Shown here one piece after another: positions 43,918 to 54,961 of a stretch of DNA of 64,000 bases (positions are counted from its first letter, which is position 1; every line of letters starts with the position of its first letter). The notes beneath the pieces are model-generated. The model was not told the DNA's origin. It saw only the letters and a program-made list of their open reading frames with translations, and searched no databases. Origin of the DNA: Cystobasidiopsis lactophilus (taxonomy: Eukaryota > Basidiomycota > Agaricostilbomycetes > Agaricostilbales > Chionosphaeraceae); NCBI GenBank assembly GCA_001599975.1, contig BCIO01000004.1, positions 1,463,434 through 1,527,433 on the forward strand, read 5' to 3'. A program made the position numbers and the translations under genes.

Positions 43918-46653
43918 ATGACCTCGCCCTTGCCCATCCTGCCTCCCAAGGCCTCGACGTCTTCTGCTCTTTCCAAACCGGCTGCCGGGCTGCCCACTAG
44001 AGGGATTTCTATCCTGACTCTGGATGGCGGAGGTGTGCGCGGGATTGCGAGCATGATGATGCTCGACGAGATCATGCACAAACTGCCACTGGTTGAAGGG
44101 CGATGTCCGCGGCCGTGCGAAGTCTTCGACTTGATCGCTGGCACATGTGAGCTCACTGAAGTCTCGCTGAATGCAGCAAGACGCTGACCCAAGAACTTCA
44201 GCAACTGGTGGTCTCGCTGCCCTCATGCTCGGACGCCTCAGGATGAGTGCAAGAGAGGCTCTGGCCGCCTACAAGGAATTGGCCCCCAAGTTGTTCAAAT
44301 CGGACCTCAGCGCTTCCACCTTTTTGGCAATTTTTCGAGACAGTAAGCCGATTGACCTGTTTCTACCGAAAAACGAATCTTGAAGTGAGCGCAGAGCCTC
44401 GATTCGAAGCCAATGCTCAAATCATCTCGGAATTCGCCAAAAGCCACTGCGGCCCGGATGCCCTCCTGGTGGACGTTGGGCGACTGGAAGACCGCTGCCG
44501 TTGCTTTGCGGTCACAGTGGAGTCGACCAAGTCCAGCCCCCCGGCCGTCCTACTTCGCAACTACGACTCCTCTGTTGCAGAGATCCCAGTTGGCTATGAG
44601 TGGACGGTGGCCGAAGCAGCAAGGTTTGCTGGCAATCTCGTGCCATCCTTGCAGCTGGAATTTGATGAAACTTTGTCGCAGGGCTACAAGCGCTGCGATC
44701 TCGTGCTTCCGCCCCGTCGCTGTTGCGGACAGAGAGTTTTCCGATGCCGGATTCTCTGGCTTCAACAACCCCGCTTGGCTGGCCTACAGCGAGGCCTCGC
44801 GCATTGATATCTTCAAAGGGCGCCCAGTCGGGTTGTTTCTGTCTCTGGGTAAGAGCCTGCGCTCAGCGAGCGACTCCGCCCGCTGACTTGTTGTCATTTC
44901 TTTGACAGGGACGGGCAAGAAACTCGACGTAATTGAGAAGCTGGGAGGAGTGTTTGGCTCATTGCGCGGCTACGTGGACCACGCAGTGCGAGTTTTGGTG
45001 GCGACGGAGCCAACACACTTGCAGCTCCAAGAGCATCTCCTTTCGAAGAATGTGCCTTATTTTCGCTTCAACCCCGAGGCTGGCTATCTTGGCGAAGTGC
45101 CGTTCACGGATTGGAAGAGCTTTCCCAGAATCGAAGATGCTACCAAGGACTTTCTCTCCGAGGTGTCGGACCGGATCACAGCCTGCGCCATGCATCTCGC
45201 ATCGGTAGCTTGCATACTTCCAGTATGTTTCTTTCTTGTCTCGTCGGGCAGCTGACCGAAAAGCGAATGCATTCAGGCCAACCCTGATGCTGACCGCCCG
45301 CTTTCCGAATCGCCCGCGTCCATGGACCCCATGACCAAAGGTGCTTCGTTGCCGCCCCTATGGATTCCTCGAGAAGGCCGCCACCCATTGCAGACCAGCA
45401 GCCCTACGCAACACTCTGCGTCTGCTCCCGAAAACAATTTTTTCCCCGGTGCCCATTCACGCCAGACCTCTCTTGTCGTCTCTAGACAGCAAACTTCCGA
45501 CGAAAATATTTCAGTCATCAGCACTCCCAGCTGGACAATTCAACTCAGCCCGCCTCACCACAGACTCTACCCGGGATGCCGACTCACTGTGACGTTCACC
45601 TGTGGGACGGCGGTCAGCAATTTCAAAACCATCGACGTCCGGATGACCGGGGAGTCAGAAATGGCCCACCAAGAGCCAATCAACAGACATCAACTGCTGT
45701 CGAAGATGCAAAATCACAGGCAAACGATGGATGCTATTCCGGATCTCAGACCCGTCGTGTTCGAAATCCCAGAAATTTGGTGAGGCTCTTCCCTTATACA
45801 GCACACTCCAGGTGTTGACGCATCACTAGCTATTGTGGCATCTCGCCGGCGCTCCCGCTTCCCCCATCCTACTCGCGCATTGGCCCTAAGGAACCCTCTA
45901 TCAGCTACAAATTGCAGATCGAAATCACCAAAAAAGCGTTGTTCAGCGCTTCAGAAAAGTTCGTGCCCTGTGTTACACTTGAACTCGATTGACTCCTTCT
46001 GGGCGATTTGCAGAGCGCTGGTGCCTCTCAAAATGCGTGCAGCACCAGGCACCCGAGCGCCCAAGCTCAGTGATGCGTTCAGCCGATCTCTCACTCAACT
46101 GCAGACGACCTTTGTCAACAATTGGATTGTCATCAATCAGCCCAATTTCATTGGCGTTCAAAAAATCCCCGAAGCCATCTTAACTCGCGCCGAATTCCGA
46201 TACTGCTTCGAGCCTCAGCCCAACAGCATGACCAAGCTCAGCTGGGAGTTGACATTCTTGTTCAGCGGCCTCGAAGATTTGGAACATCGCGCCCAGATAC
46301 TGGACGAACTCAAACGCTCCGTGTCAAGGAACGTCTTCTCCGTCGTCTTCATCCGCAAAACTTCCGCCTTCAACCACAAGCTCGTGGAGAAGCCGCTCTT
46401 GAATGCGCCGGTCCACTCCGAAAACGTCCTCTACGAACCGCCCGTCTTTCTCCCAGCTTCGGGCGATGGCGCAACAAAGGTGTTCTTCACAGGCTCCTTC
46501 GTCATCAAAATGCAAGAGCTTGTTCACCGCATTGTGACATGCAACGCAAGGATGGAGGTGAGCAGCGAGTTTGCGGAGCCAGATCCACCTCTGATACAGG
46601 CGAACTCAGTCCAGGGTGCTCGTCCAACTCGACGGCTCTCCGTTACAGACTAA
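43918..46653 (+). CDS. Patatin-like phospholipase fused to an arrestin-like domain
   Basis: The N-terminal half is a patatin lipase. ISILTLDGGGVRGIAS is the oxyanion loop. The nucleophile site GT|STGGLAALMLGRL is formed across an intron (GxSxG). RCRCFAVTVESTKSSPP, EAA|RATSAAISCF and the catalytic Asp in FSDAGFSGFNNPAWLAY follow the family. After SDRITACAMHLAS, an intron with phase-0 ends joins to ANPDADRPLSESPASMD. A linker then leads to WTIQLSPPHHRLYPGCRLTV, FKTIDVRMTGES, ISPALPLPPSYSRIG and PSISYKLQIEITKKALF. Those blocks have the strand order of an arrestin N-domain (LPPSY, then I-x-Y-x-L). Eight or so introns. If the joining intron is not used, a second gene could start at the ATG at 45322. 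Phospholipid or neutral-lipid hydrolysis, with arrestin-type protein binding, is inferred. Confidence 0.75.
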
Positions 46654-46950
46654 GTTTGAGATATACGAGACTGTAGACACTCATCATGCTCTGGCTCATC
46701 TTCAAGGGCTACGCTAGAGGCTACGCTAGATGTTCCGACCACGAGCTTCTTCACGCATTGTACCAAGTCATTTCCTTTGCATGGTTTATCGACATCCGCT
46801 GCATGAGATTTCACGTCTACAATGTGACTAAGTCATAACAATTCAATGGAACTTGAGCAACACGATCAAAATGCGCCTTTTCCTCGACTCTGGTGTGGGT
46901 TCTGGTCGGCATGCTTCAGGTTCTGTGATCCTTTTTACCGCCTTCGATGG
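46654..46950. other. Convergent 3' spacer
   Basis: These 297 bases lie between the stops of the patatin-arrestin gene and SGNH gene 1. An 11-base direct repeat (GGCTACGCTAGA) occurs twice side by side near 46708-46730. Nothing else is evident. Confidence 0.4.
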
Positions 46951-48717
46951 CTAGGGCGGGCAGACACTGTTGAGCCAGTTCTGAAGCACTGCGCTGTTGT
47001 ACATATCGCGGCAGTCAAAGCCTTGTGGTGCTTTGAAGCCGTTGAGACCAGCCTTGAGTGAAGGCTGGATCAGCCTGCAAGTCAGGAAGTCTATGATTCG
47101 TATCTCACCGGTATAGGCCCGCCGAAGGGCTGTAATATTCCGCATCCTGAGGCAACGATGACAATCAACAAGAGGCTGCAACAAAATGCTCGCACGACTC
47201 ACCAAAATGCGCATCATGGACGCACAAAGGCTCTTTTTGCGGCCTGCAGTTGCGCTGGGGGTAGCCGAAATCGTCTATTGCCACCACTATCCGATCGGAA
47301 GGCAGGATGTGAATCTTACGGCCTTCGCGTGCTGCTCGATCGTCGGCCAGGTACCGCATGAGCTCTGCCTGAGCAACATGCCACCACCCTTCGGCGCCTG
47401 GAAACTCTTGCGGAGCAGCATACCAGGACAGGACACCATCCCATCGCGTTTGATCATAAAAGTCGTCAAGCACTTGGGGCACACGAGAGTGATCAAAATT
47501 GAGCGGAAGCCTGGTGGGTATTGCTCATCATAGATAAGCCACCGCCTTCTAAGCAATGGCGCCCCAACTTACCAATAGTTTAGGCCGATCAAGCCAACGT
47601 CAATGTCAAAGTCATGCAGCGCTGTTTCTCTTGTGATTAGCACTGCATCTCTCGAGTAGCCGAGGCTCTTACACTGAAACACCGTCCTGAGGTCAGGTTC
47701 GTGGTCGCCCTGCCACTGAAAGAGGATTTCAAACAGCACATCCTCGCGGTCGGCCTCTTCTCTGGTGCGTGTCGAGTTGCGAGGCAGAAGCCATTCGTCT
47801 GTTCCGTTGATGAACACGGTGTACGAGGAGTTCATGTTGTAATAGTGCTCTGCGTATGCGAATATTCTCGAGGAGCAGGTCAGACGAGGGCACTCCAAGA
47901 TAGGGGCCAGCAGGACTCACTCTCTGTGGTATTGAATGATGCGATTATACAACTGGCGCATCATGCTGTCACCCTGCACCAGGATACGCTTGCCCAGAAA
48001 ACATTTTCGCATTTGCTGGGGCGTGAAGAAGCGATACTGAGAGCGAGAGGTGCCAGGTTGACGCAGTGGTGTCCACTCTTGCCCATCCCAGGTCCCTTCC
48101 CCACCAAACACCGTTGATAGGTACCTGTTCTTCCTGCCCTGGTACACTTCATTCTTTGACGCGTGGTTGAACTGGGCCAACCTCCCCGTTGACCAATGGA
48201 CACAACCGCCATTCGCTTCGACCAGAGCCTTTGCTGACCCTTCCAAAGACGGTGGCGCGCACATAGTCGGAAGCGGACAAATTTGACCGGGATAGTGAGT
48301 AAGGCATGTGAATCCTTCGTAAGTCGGGCCATCAAGCTGAGCAGCCGACGCGAACGAAAGATTTCGAAAGTCGTCTTCAAGCCTGTCCAAATCTGGCTCC
48401 TTCGACCCTTCTCGCGGCCTTATCTCTTCCAGGGTGATTTCGTATTCGGGATTGAGCCCAACGAACCGATTTGAATAGAGCTGGCGCGCGCGGAGTTGTT
48501 GGTCTGGCCGAGATGAAAAAGGGTTTGCCCTCTGGTAGCCCAGATACAGCAACAGGCAGGCGGCCAAGCTCAACAGATGGCGTTTCTGGTAGCTGACCGA
48601 GAGAAGGCTATTACGGAAGGCCTGCCGTCTTGGCGTCAAAGTCGAGGGCTCGAGCGGCGGCAAGGTGTCGCGGTGAGCACGCTTCTCGTCGAAGCCCGTC
48701 ACAGACATGGATACCAT
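46951..48717 (-). CDS. SGNH/PC-esterase-like type II membrane protein 1
   Basis: This is a predicted secretory-pathway acyl-esterase or acyltransferase. A cytosolic tail of about 45 residues leads to one anchor (RHLLSLAACLLLYLGY). The stem contains LNPEYEITLEEIRPREG. Cys-rich blocks follow (FTCLTHYPGQICPLPTMCAPP, split). Then the SGNH nucleophile block LVQGDSMMRQLYNRII (Gly-Asp-Ser), VFINGTDEWLLPRNS and DFDIDVGLIGLNYW. Near the C-terminus come WHVAQAELMRYLADDR, HILPSDRIVVAIDDFG and LCVHDAHFG, a likely His/Asp pair. The last exon ends GFKAPQGFDCRDMYNSAV and NSVCPP. The fold type is that of plant TBL and PC-esterase proteins that O-acetylate polysaccharides. Activity and substrate are inferred. 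Five or so introns. It has a tandem paralog upstream. Confidence 0.75.
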
Positions 48718-48904
48718 CTCAAGAGTCTCCTTAGGAAGAAGACTAAGGACCATTTGGAGCGAGCGGGCGGGGTGGTATGTAACAGACGAAGAGTCGACGA
48801 TCAAACGAGGCAAGAACTTGTTCAGTGGCAGTGCCAGCGTGAGCCAGTGGTCTCGCATTATGGTATATATGCTAAGTACAATGCTATATGCAGGTAAATT
48901 CAGC

Positions 48905-50785
48905 TCAAGGAGGGCCACAGATTGAGTTAAGCCAAAGCTGCAGGATATTGAGATTATAGTGGTCTCTGCAGTCGAAGCCCAGTGGCGCTTTGAAGCCGTC
49001 AATGCCAGGCTGGACATTTTGAAGTCAGGGCCTCCTCAAATGATCTATGAAGTAATATGAGACGTACGCCGATCGGGCCGTCGAAAAGTTGCAAGATGCC
49101 GCAGCCTGGCCCTTTCGTTCAGAACTGAACGCTTCGGGAGAGTTGCATGAAGGGACGCACCAAAGTGGGCATCGTGCAAACAATGCCGTTCGCCTTCTGT
49201 TCGGCAGTTTCTTCGAGGGTAGCCGAAATCCTCGATAGCTTTGACGACGCGGTCCGATGGCAGGATGTGAATGTTGCGCCCCTCTCGGTCCGACCGATCC
49301 TTGGCGAGATAACGCATTAGAGCTCCTTGTCCGCTGTTCAAAAGAAATGAGTATGTACAGCCCACTAGGGCCCAACCGACAAACCTACACATGCCACCAG
49401 CCCTCTTTGCCGGCAAACTCTTGGGGCGCGCTGTACCAGGACAGGATACCATTCCATCCAGTCTGGCCATAAAAGTCGTCCAGGATGTTCGGGATGCGGG
49501 AAAAGTCGAAGTTGAGCGGATACCTGGGCAGTAGTCTGAGTGTTTACGAAAAAGGGAGTCAAGACTAGTCACGCACCAATAATTGAAGCCCAGAATACCG
49601 ATGTCTATATCTAGATCACTTAGAGCTGCACCGTTGTGTGAGTCAGTTCAGAACGAGGCCTGCCGACCAAAGGCATCGAACTGCTCACGCTGGAAGTTGG
49701 CTCGAACATCGTCAATGTGCTCGGCTTGCCAGTCGTAGAAGACATAAAACAGAGCCCCTGATTTCTCCATGGCCTCGCGGCTGTACAATTTGTCATCGCC
49801 TCGCGGGAGCAGCCATTCGTCGGTGCCGTCTGGATATCTGCTCGACGATATCGGTCAAGTGGCGCGTTCATGGCAAAGCAATGAGCTCACACAATATACA
49901 GAGACCTGTGGCCGTGGTACTGCTCGGCGTACGACAAGATTCTGGTAGAATCCCGCATCACGATCTGGACAGCTCAAAGCCAGCGTAACGGAATACTCAC
50001 TCTCGGTTGTAATGAATAATCCGATGGAAAAGTTGGCGCATCATACTGTCGCCTTGGACATAAATCCTCTTTCCCAAGAGGCACTTCTGCATCTGCTGGG
50101 GCGTGAAAAAGTGGTAGGGTGGCGCGCCTTTCTGCCGCTTGGGTGTCCACTCTTGCCCGTCCCACGCGCCCTCCACGTCCCACGCTCTAGTCAAGAAGCG
50201 CTGCTCCTTGGCCCTTTTCATGTCCTTAGGTGACGGATGAATGGGGTGTGGGAGCTGCCCCCTGCCCCAATGCACACATGCTCCTTTAGCCCGAACCAGC
50301 TCTTCTGGCGCTCCCTCCGCCGGCGGTGCACACATGGTCGGAAGGGGACAGATTTGGCCGGGATAATGAGCCAGGCAAGTCTGGCCTTCGTAGGCTGGCC
50401 CCTTGGGCACACGCGCTGCTTTGGCGAACGAGATGTTGCGAAAGTCGCCTTCCATGTCCCGCTGCCCAGGAGGTATTGAAGGATCTTGCAGCCTGATCTC
50501 TTCTTGCGTTACTTCGTACTCTGGGTTGAGGCCCGCGAACATGTCAGAGTAGACCAAGCGAGCTTGGGTGACCTCTCGGTACACCGATAGCCGCCCAACG
50601 CCATTGAAGGCCAGGTAAAGCAAGAAACAGGCCCCAAAGGCCACGGCGTGCTTCTTGTAGGCATGGAGCGAGGCCAGTCGTGTGCCTCCTCCCGAGCGCG
50701 CAAAGTCGAAGCTGAAAGGCTCGAATTTCTCCTCTATGGTTAAACCACTCTGACTCAGGCAATGCGCAGGCAAGAGCTTTGGCAT
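48905..50785 (-). CDS. SGNH/PC-esterase-like type II membrane protein 2
   Basis: This is the tandem paralog of protein 1, with the same plan. The cytosolic tail (MPKLLPAHCLSQSG...) is followed by an anchor (KHAVAFGACFLLYLAF). Then LNPEYEVTQEEIRLQD, CLAHYPGQICPLPTMCAPP (split), FFTPQQMQKCLLGKRIYVQ, GDSMMRQLFHRIIHY (the GDS nucleophile) and, after introns, ALMRYLAKDRSDREGRN, HILPSDRVVKAIEDFG and HCLHDAHFG. The final exon has GFKAPLGFDCRDHYN and LNSICGPP. The pair differ mainly in tail and stem, so duplication is not very recent. Spacing is 187 bases to gene 1 and 142 bases to MED31 on the other side. Confidence 0.75.
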
Positions 50786-50927
50786 CCTGACACACCTCGA
50801 TCACTCATGGGCTCGCGAATCTATTGCAGCATTTGTCGGTTTTGGTGGAGCCAGGCGAACCAGCTGCCAAGACTTTTACCAGGGTCTTCCCGTGCCCACC
50901 ATCGGCCGGACTGATGTTGGTCTCGCG
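50786..50927. promoter_or_regulatory. Short divergent promoter, SGNH gene 2 / MED31
   Basis: These 142 bases separate two outward-facing start codons. An accessory gene and a general transcription factor gene share this spacer, so common control is not obvious. Confidence 0.55.
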
Positions 50928-51385
50928 ATGAGCGCCCCTGGCGATGAAGAGGAGCGGCAACAGAACAGGCGCAGGTTCCAGATAGAGGCCGAGTTCGTGC
51001 AGGCGCTGGCCAACCCATTTTACCTCTCCCGTTCGTCTCGGTTTGCCCTCCGCGAAGCCCCTCGCGCCCCTCAACCCGCTGCTGGCCTCTTCAGATCTGG
51101 CGTTCGAAGGCGTGTTCGAGGACGAGGCTTTTGTGAACTATCTGGCCTACCTGAAATGTGCGTTCTTGCTCCCCTTGCGCCCTGAAAGAAGTGGATCGGC
51201 TGATGCCTCCGTCGGCGACCACAGACTTTTGCACTCCGGACTACGCCAAGTTCTTGCACTACCCTCAGGCAACCGCCATGCTCGAGCTGCTCCAGCACAA
51301 GTCGTTCAGGGACAATTTGCGGAACGAAGGGTTTGCGGCGGAGCTGTCCAGGCATCAACTGAACCACTGGGCTACATGGAGGTGA
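50928..51385 (+). CDS. MED31: Mediator subunit Med31 (Soh1)
   Basis: Med31 is a small subunit of the middle module of Mediator. Three exons join in frame: RRRFQIEAEFVQALANPFYLS|HLAFEGVFEDEAFVNY (in pieces), LAYLK|YFCTPDYAKFLHYPQ and MLELLQHKSFRDNL. The family pattern RFQ-x-E-x-EFVQ-x-LANP-x-YL, then FVNYL-x-YL and P-x-YAK-x-L-x-YP is complete. The ORF ends HQLNHWATWR. Introns at about 51029-51093 and 51160-51226 are typical in size. The predicted length of about 107 residues fits. Confidence 0.92.
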
Positions 51386-52174
51386 TACAGTGTACTTCAG
51401 TTCGTGATCTGGCCGCAAACGGAGCAGTACGGGTGTAACTTGGCCTGGCCTTCACCTTCATCACCCTTGCGAGCTGTGACTTTTTTGCTCCAGCCTTCTC
51501 TTTCGTTTTCTCTCGTTTTCTCCCCTTTCAAGTTTCTTCACTACTGCTTTGCGACCAAATCCGGGTTCTCTGGCTCTTAGCGGCTCACGCTGCTTTGTGG
51601 CGTTCTCAGAACCTCTCATTAGCGCATCTAGCAAAGACTGATTGCCCTCATTTTGCCCCTAACCGCTGCCTTTCTTTTAGAGAGACCTTCTCGGCGCTTG
51701 GGCTTTAGTAGCAGGCTTACAATCTTAGCCCTTTCTTTCTTCCTTTCTGCCCCTTTTGCAATTGGGAAATCCTAGTGGCAAATAGCCTTCACTTTGCATT
51801 CTGCATCTGCTGACTTTCCTTATGTCTGTTCTCATTATTAGCTAGAGCGAATGAAGAACCTTGGAAACCCGAGACTTGGAAAAATTTGGGTGGCACCGGC
51901 TCACTTCCGAAGTCCCCCTCGCTTGCAGTTCTCGCCTCAAAGGCTCTTGGTGGGCTCAGAATTGCTTTCAGATGTCATTTTAAGTCATCATGGTTGCATC
52001 TAGGCCTTTTAATTGCACCCTTGTGAAGGGTCCTGAGTCACAGGCGGCCATTGGGTTTGGTGGCGGCCGTTGAAGCCTGGCACCACTTTGAGCGGTCTGG
52101 GGCCTTCTACTCTTGCTCCTGCTCCATCACTTTCTTCGTTTCAAGCTGAGAAATACCCCTTGAGCACACACAAT
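51386..52174. promoter_or_regulatory. Long upstream region of the acidic hypothetical gene
   Basis: These 789 bases hold no convincing ORF. The first third is pyrimidine-rich (runs of T and C around 51480-51545). A long 5' leader with upstream elements is the simplest reading. No RNA gene was recognised. Confidence 0.4.
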
Positions 52175-53167
52175 ATGGTCAGAGTGCGGTTCCAAGGCGT
52201 AGTCTACGACAATGCCTCCCTACCTCTGCAGCCTTTGGTGAGTTTCCACTGCTCACATCTCACCTCTAGTTAGGCTCAATTAGATCTTTATGTGACTTAG
52301 CTCCAACCACGAAGGCCACCTCCCAAAATGGCAGCCAGCGAGCTGGGCTGGCCCTACTCCGTCTTTCGCCCCCACACCCCGGCCGCTGAAGACACTGACG
52401 AAGCTTTCGACTTCACCGAGCACATAGAGTACCGAAGTCCTCAGGAAATCCGCGATGACTGGGCAAGGGAGTGTGATGGTCTGCCCCGAGCGTCTGAAAC
52501 TTCGCCGTGGTCGGACGAAGAACGAGCGAGCCTCCTTTTGGGCTGGAACCCCCTCCTGCAAAAGGTTGTGCCAGCCGGCGAAGAAGGGAGGGACTTTTAT
52601 TGGTCCTATGAACTTGACTCGGATGATGAGGACGACTTATATTGGCAAACGGAGGAGGAAGAGGGAGACAATCACGAGGCGAGCAATTGGGACCAGAACA
52701 CGCACCCTCCCAACCCCCTCGAGCATGTCGCAGCTTCGCCGCCCAGCCCATGGCCCCTCCAGTTCCCAGCCCCTCATCTGACTTTCGCACCCGATGAACG
52801 GCTCGGCGTTGGCGACATCTACGGCCACACCTTAGAACAAAACGTCCCAAAGCTGGCGGCTGAGCTGCCCACCAATGTTGTGGTGAAGCTGTTGAAAAGA
52901 AGGCGCTCCAGCGAAGAGGCCGAAGAGCGCGCGCACCGAGCAAAACAGCGGAGGACAGAGGACGAGGTGAAGTCCCCACTGCCGCCGAACCAGCTCGAAG
53001 AGCTCTGTCGGTCATTCTTCAATCCCAAGAGGGCCAGGCCAGAGGGCGACGACGGCGCAGAACAGAGCACACTGGCCAAGCGCCACCGCTTTGAAACCCA
53101 AGCCGAGGACGACCGGCGACCGCTCGACAACACGGTGCCTAAAAGCTTGCGCCATCTGTTGAATTGA
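52175..53167 (+). CDS. Unrecognised acidic nuclear-type protein
   Basis: I do not recognise this protein. Two exons (52175-52237 and 52301-53167) join in phase 0 to 309 residues. Exon 1 reads MVRVRFQGVVYDNASLPLQ. The middle is strongly acidic (YELDSDDEDDLYWQTEEEE) and Trp/Tyr-containing. A basic segment near residues 225-255 (KLLKRRRSSEEAEERAHRA, KQRR) looks like a nuclear localisation signal. Pro-rich linkers (PPNPLEHVAASPPSPW) separate them. No enzyme motif or membrane span is seen. Frame and codon use are consistent with a real gene. It converges on DUO1, with 159 bases between stops. A transcription or chromatin role is a guess from composition only. Confidence 0.68.
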
Positions 53168-53326
53168 AGAATAGAGAAGGACAACTAGGAGGGAGAGAGG
53201 AGAGCTCGGCCGGGTACCGACGCGTTATTGACCGGGTGCCAGATGGCAGGATGGTGGCGAAGGCGGATTTCGTTGGCTTGGCGATGTTGTTGTATCACTC
53301 TAGGGAAATTGTAACACGGAGCTTCT

Positions 53327-54299
53327 TCAAGTCGCTGATCGACCTCTGGTGCTTGCTGCTGCCGACCCTCTTGAGCGAGCGCCTCGACCGACGCCGGATA
53401 CGCTCCGCCCTCTCGCCACCGGCGGCTCTGAGGTGGAGGACGAGGAGGGTGGGATCTTGGATCGAGTTCCGGCAGTGGCTATTCTCCCCCCGCGACCTCT
53501 TGTGCCTGCTGCCGAGCCGCGAGATGCTATTCGTTCCCTCTTTGAGCCCTTGACAAATTCGAACGACGGCACGGAAGTGGAAGACACAACACACCTTTAC
53601 GCTCCTCAGCCACTGCCAAATCAGGTGGCGCCGGTGTCTCCCTCTGCCCCTCCGCCGGCAGCTTGGCCTCCTCGTTGGTGCTCGCCGCTGCCGCTGCTGC
53701 TGACGCCCGCGCTGAAGCCGCCGCCTGGTCCTCCTCCAGCTGAAGCGCCTGCAAGTCCTTGTCCAGCTCCCACTCGCCGTTGAGCAGCAACTGCGACGTG
53801 TGCTCGGTCTGCGCCAGGATCCTGGTGTACAAGTCCATCAACGAGTGGGTCGTCGCAATGTTGTCCTTGAACCGCTGTGGTATCCCTCGTTTGAGCCCAT
53901 TGCACGTTCAATCTAACAGCGAGAGGCAGTCACCTGCATTTGGCCCTGCGCCGTCTGGAAGCTGGCAATGACAGACTCCAGGCTCGCATTCACGCCTTGA
54001 AGCCGGGCCAACTCCGCTCTGAGCTCGGCTTCTCTGCTTGCTGCGTCTGGGGCATGAGTGCTGCTACTTGAGGAAGCCTGTTGATGCTCGGCGGCTGCTG
54101 CGGCAGGGGCCACGGGAGCATTGTTGGAGATGGAAGCCCGCATCGAGCCCGTGTAGGCGAACGCCGAGGTCAAGTCCTGGGGCGCCGCTGCTGCCGCCGC
54201 CAGGTGCTCGTCTGTGTCGCTGTTGAGCAGGGCGCTCTGCTCCAGCAGGAGCGAGTCGCCGTTCTCGCTGGCATCGAACGCATAAGACTCGTCCTCCAT
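53327..54299 (-). CDS. DUO1: DASH complex subunit Duo1
   Basis: Duo1 is a subunit of the fungal DASH/Dam1 ring that couples kinetochores to microtubules. Exon 1 (54299 to about 53935) begins MEDESYAFDASENGDSLLL and has an Ala-rich stretch, then AELARLQGVNASLESVIAS and FQTAQGQM. The next exon continues RFKDNIATTHSLMDLYTR, ILAQTEHTSQLLLNGEW and ELDKDLQALQLEEDQAA. NASLE-x-VI-x-S-F-x-TAQ...TRIL-x-QTEH is the Duo1 signature. A third exon adds an Arg/Gly-rich basic tail (GTRGRGGRIATAGTRS, GVGRGARSRGSAA, STRGRSAT). The second intron is placed tentatively (near 53610-53550), so the exact frame of the tail is less sure than the core. Confidence 0.85.
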
Positions 54300-54961
54300 T
54301 GGCTGGGCGGGCGCAAGAGGCTCTCACGCTGATTTTGAGGCTTTGGGCTTCGGGTACAGTCATGCATTTGAAAGTAGAGCTCTGATGAGAGCCACAAGCG
54401 AGCGAACCAAAGCCTTCTGGGCGTGCCATTCGAAATGCAACAATGCTCTGAGGAGTCTGAGGGGCGAAGTCCCACTTTGCTGCCTACACTCTCCCTTGAA
54501 AGCCTGCCCAAGTATGGTCCAGAGCAACATTGACACCAATAGGGAGCGTAGGACGGGCGAGGCGATGAGCCCGGACTGCCAGAGGCGAGAGCCATAGGCC
54601 CGCGAATAAAGCTTCGACTGGAGCCAATGAGTCAGATCCTTTCGACAGATAAAACGCACGAAGACTAACAAGAGCATTGCGTGAGGCGAACAACCACCAT
54701 ACGGGAGAGGAGAAAGCAAGTTTAGGCGACGCACGGTGGCCAGACTCAGAGTGTGCTGGAACGTAAAGCTCAGTCAGCGAGTTGGTAGGCATACACATAC
54801 TAAGGAGAGCATTACCGTCATGACGTTAGTGGCAAGGCGACGAAGCAAACCCAGAAGGCCCTTCTCCACCGACCGGGTTGGCCGATAAAGCTCCTACTTT
54901 TCGTCTGGCCGAGACGGCAGAACAGCCAGCACAAAGAAGTGGTTTAAAGGGGGTGTCCTGT
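54300..54961. promoter_or_regulatory. Spacer between DUO1 and the GON7-like gene
   Basis: These 662 bases contain two overlapping minus-strand open frames with hydrophobic stretches (for example LLVSMLLWTIL near 54520-54560). They could hide a small membrane protein with introns. No family is recognised, so I treat it as the DUO1 promoter region. Confidence 0.35.

Noticed and set aside
45835-46653. Separate gene for the final open frame
   Set aside because: It lacks its own ATG at a sensible place and continues the arrestin-like strands across a frame-keeping intron, so it is taken as part of the patatin-arrestin gene.
48718-49017. N-terminal extension of SGNH protein 1 up to 49017
   Set aside because: The extension overlaps the last exon of SGNH gene 2, which ends at 48905 in the same place as its paralog. 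The ATG at 48717 is preferred.
54360-54798. Two overlapping minus-strand frames with hydrophobic stretches
   Set aside because: Neither has a recognisable family or a clear exon structure. They may be chance frames in the DUO1 promoter.
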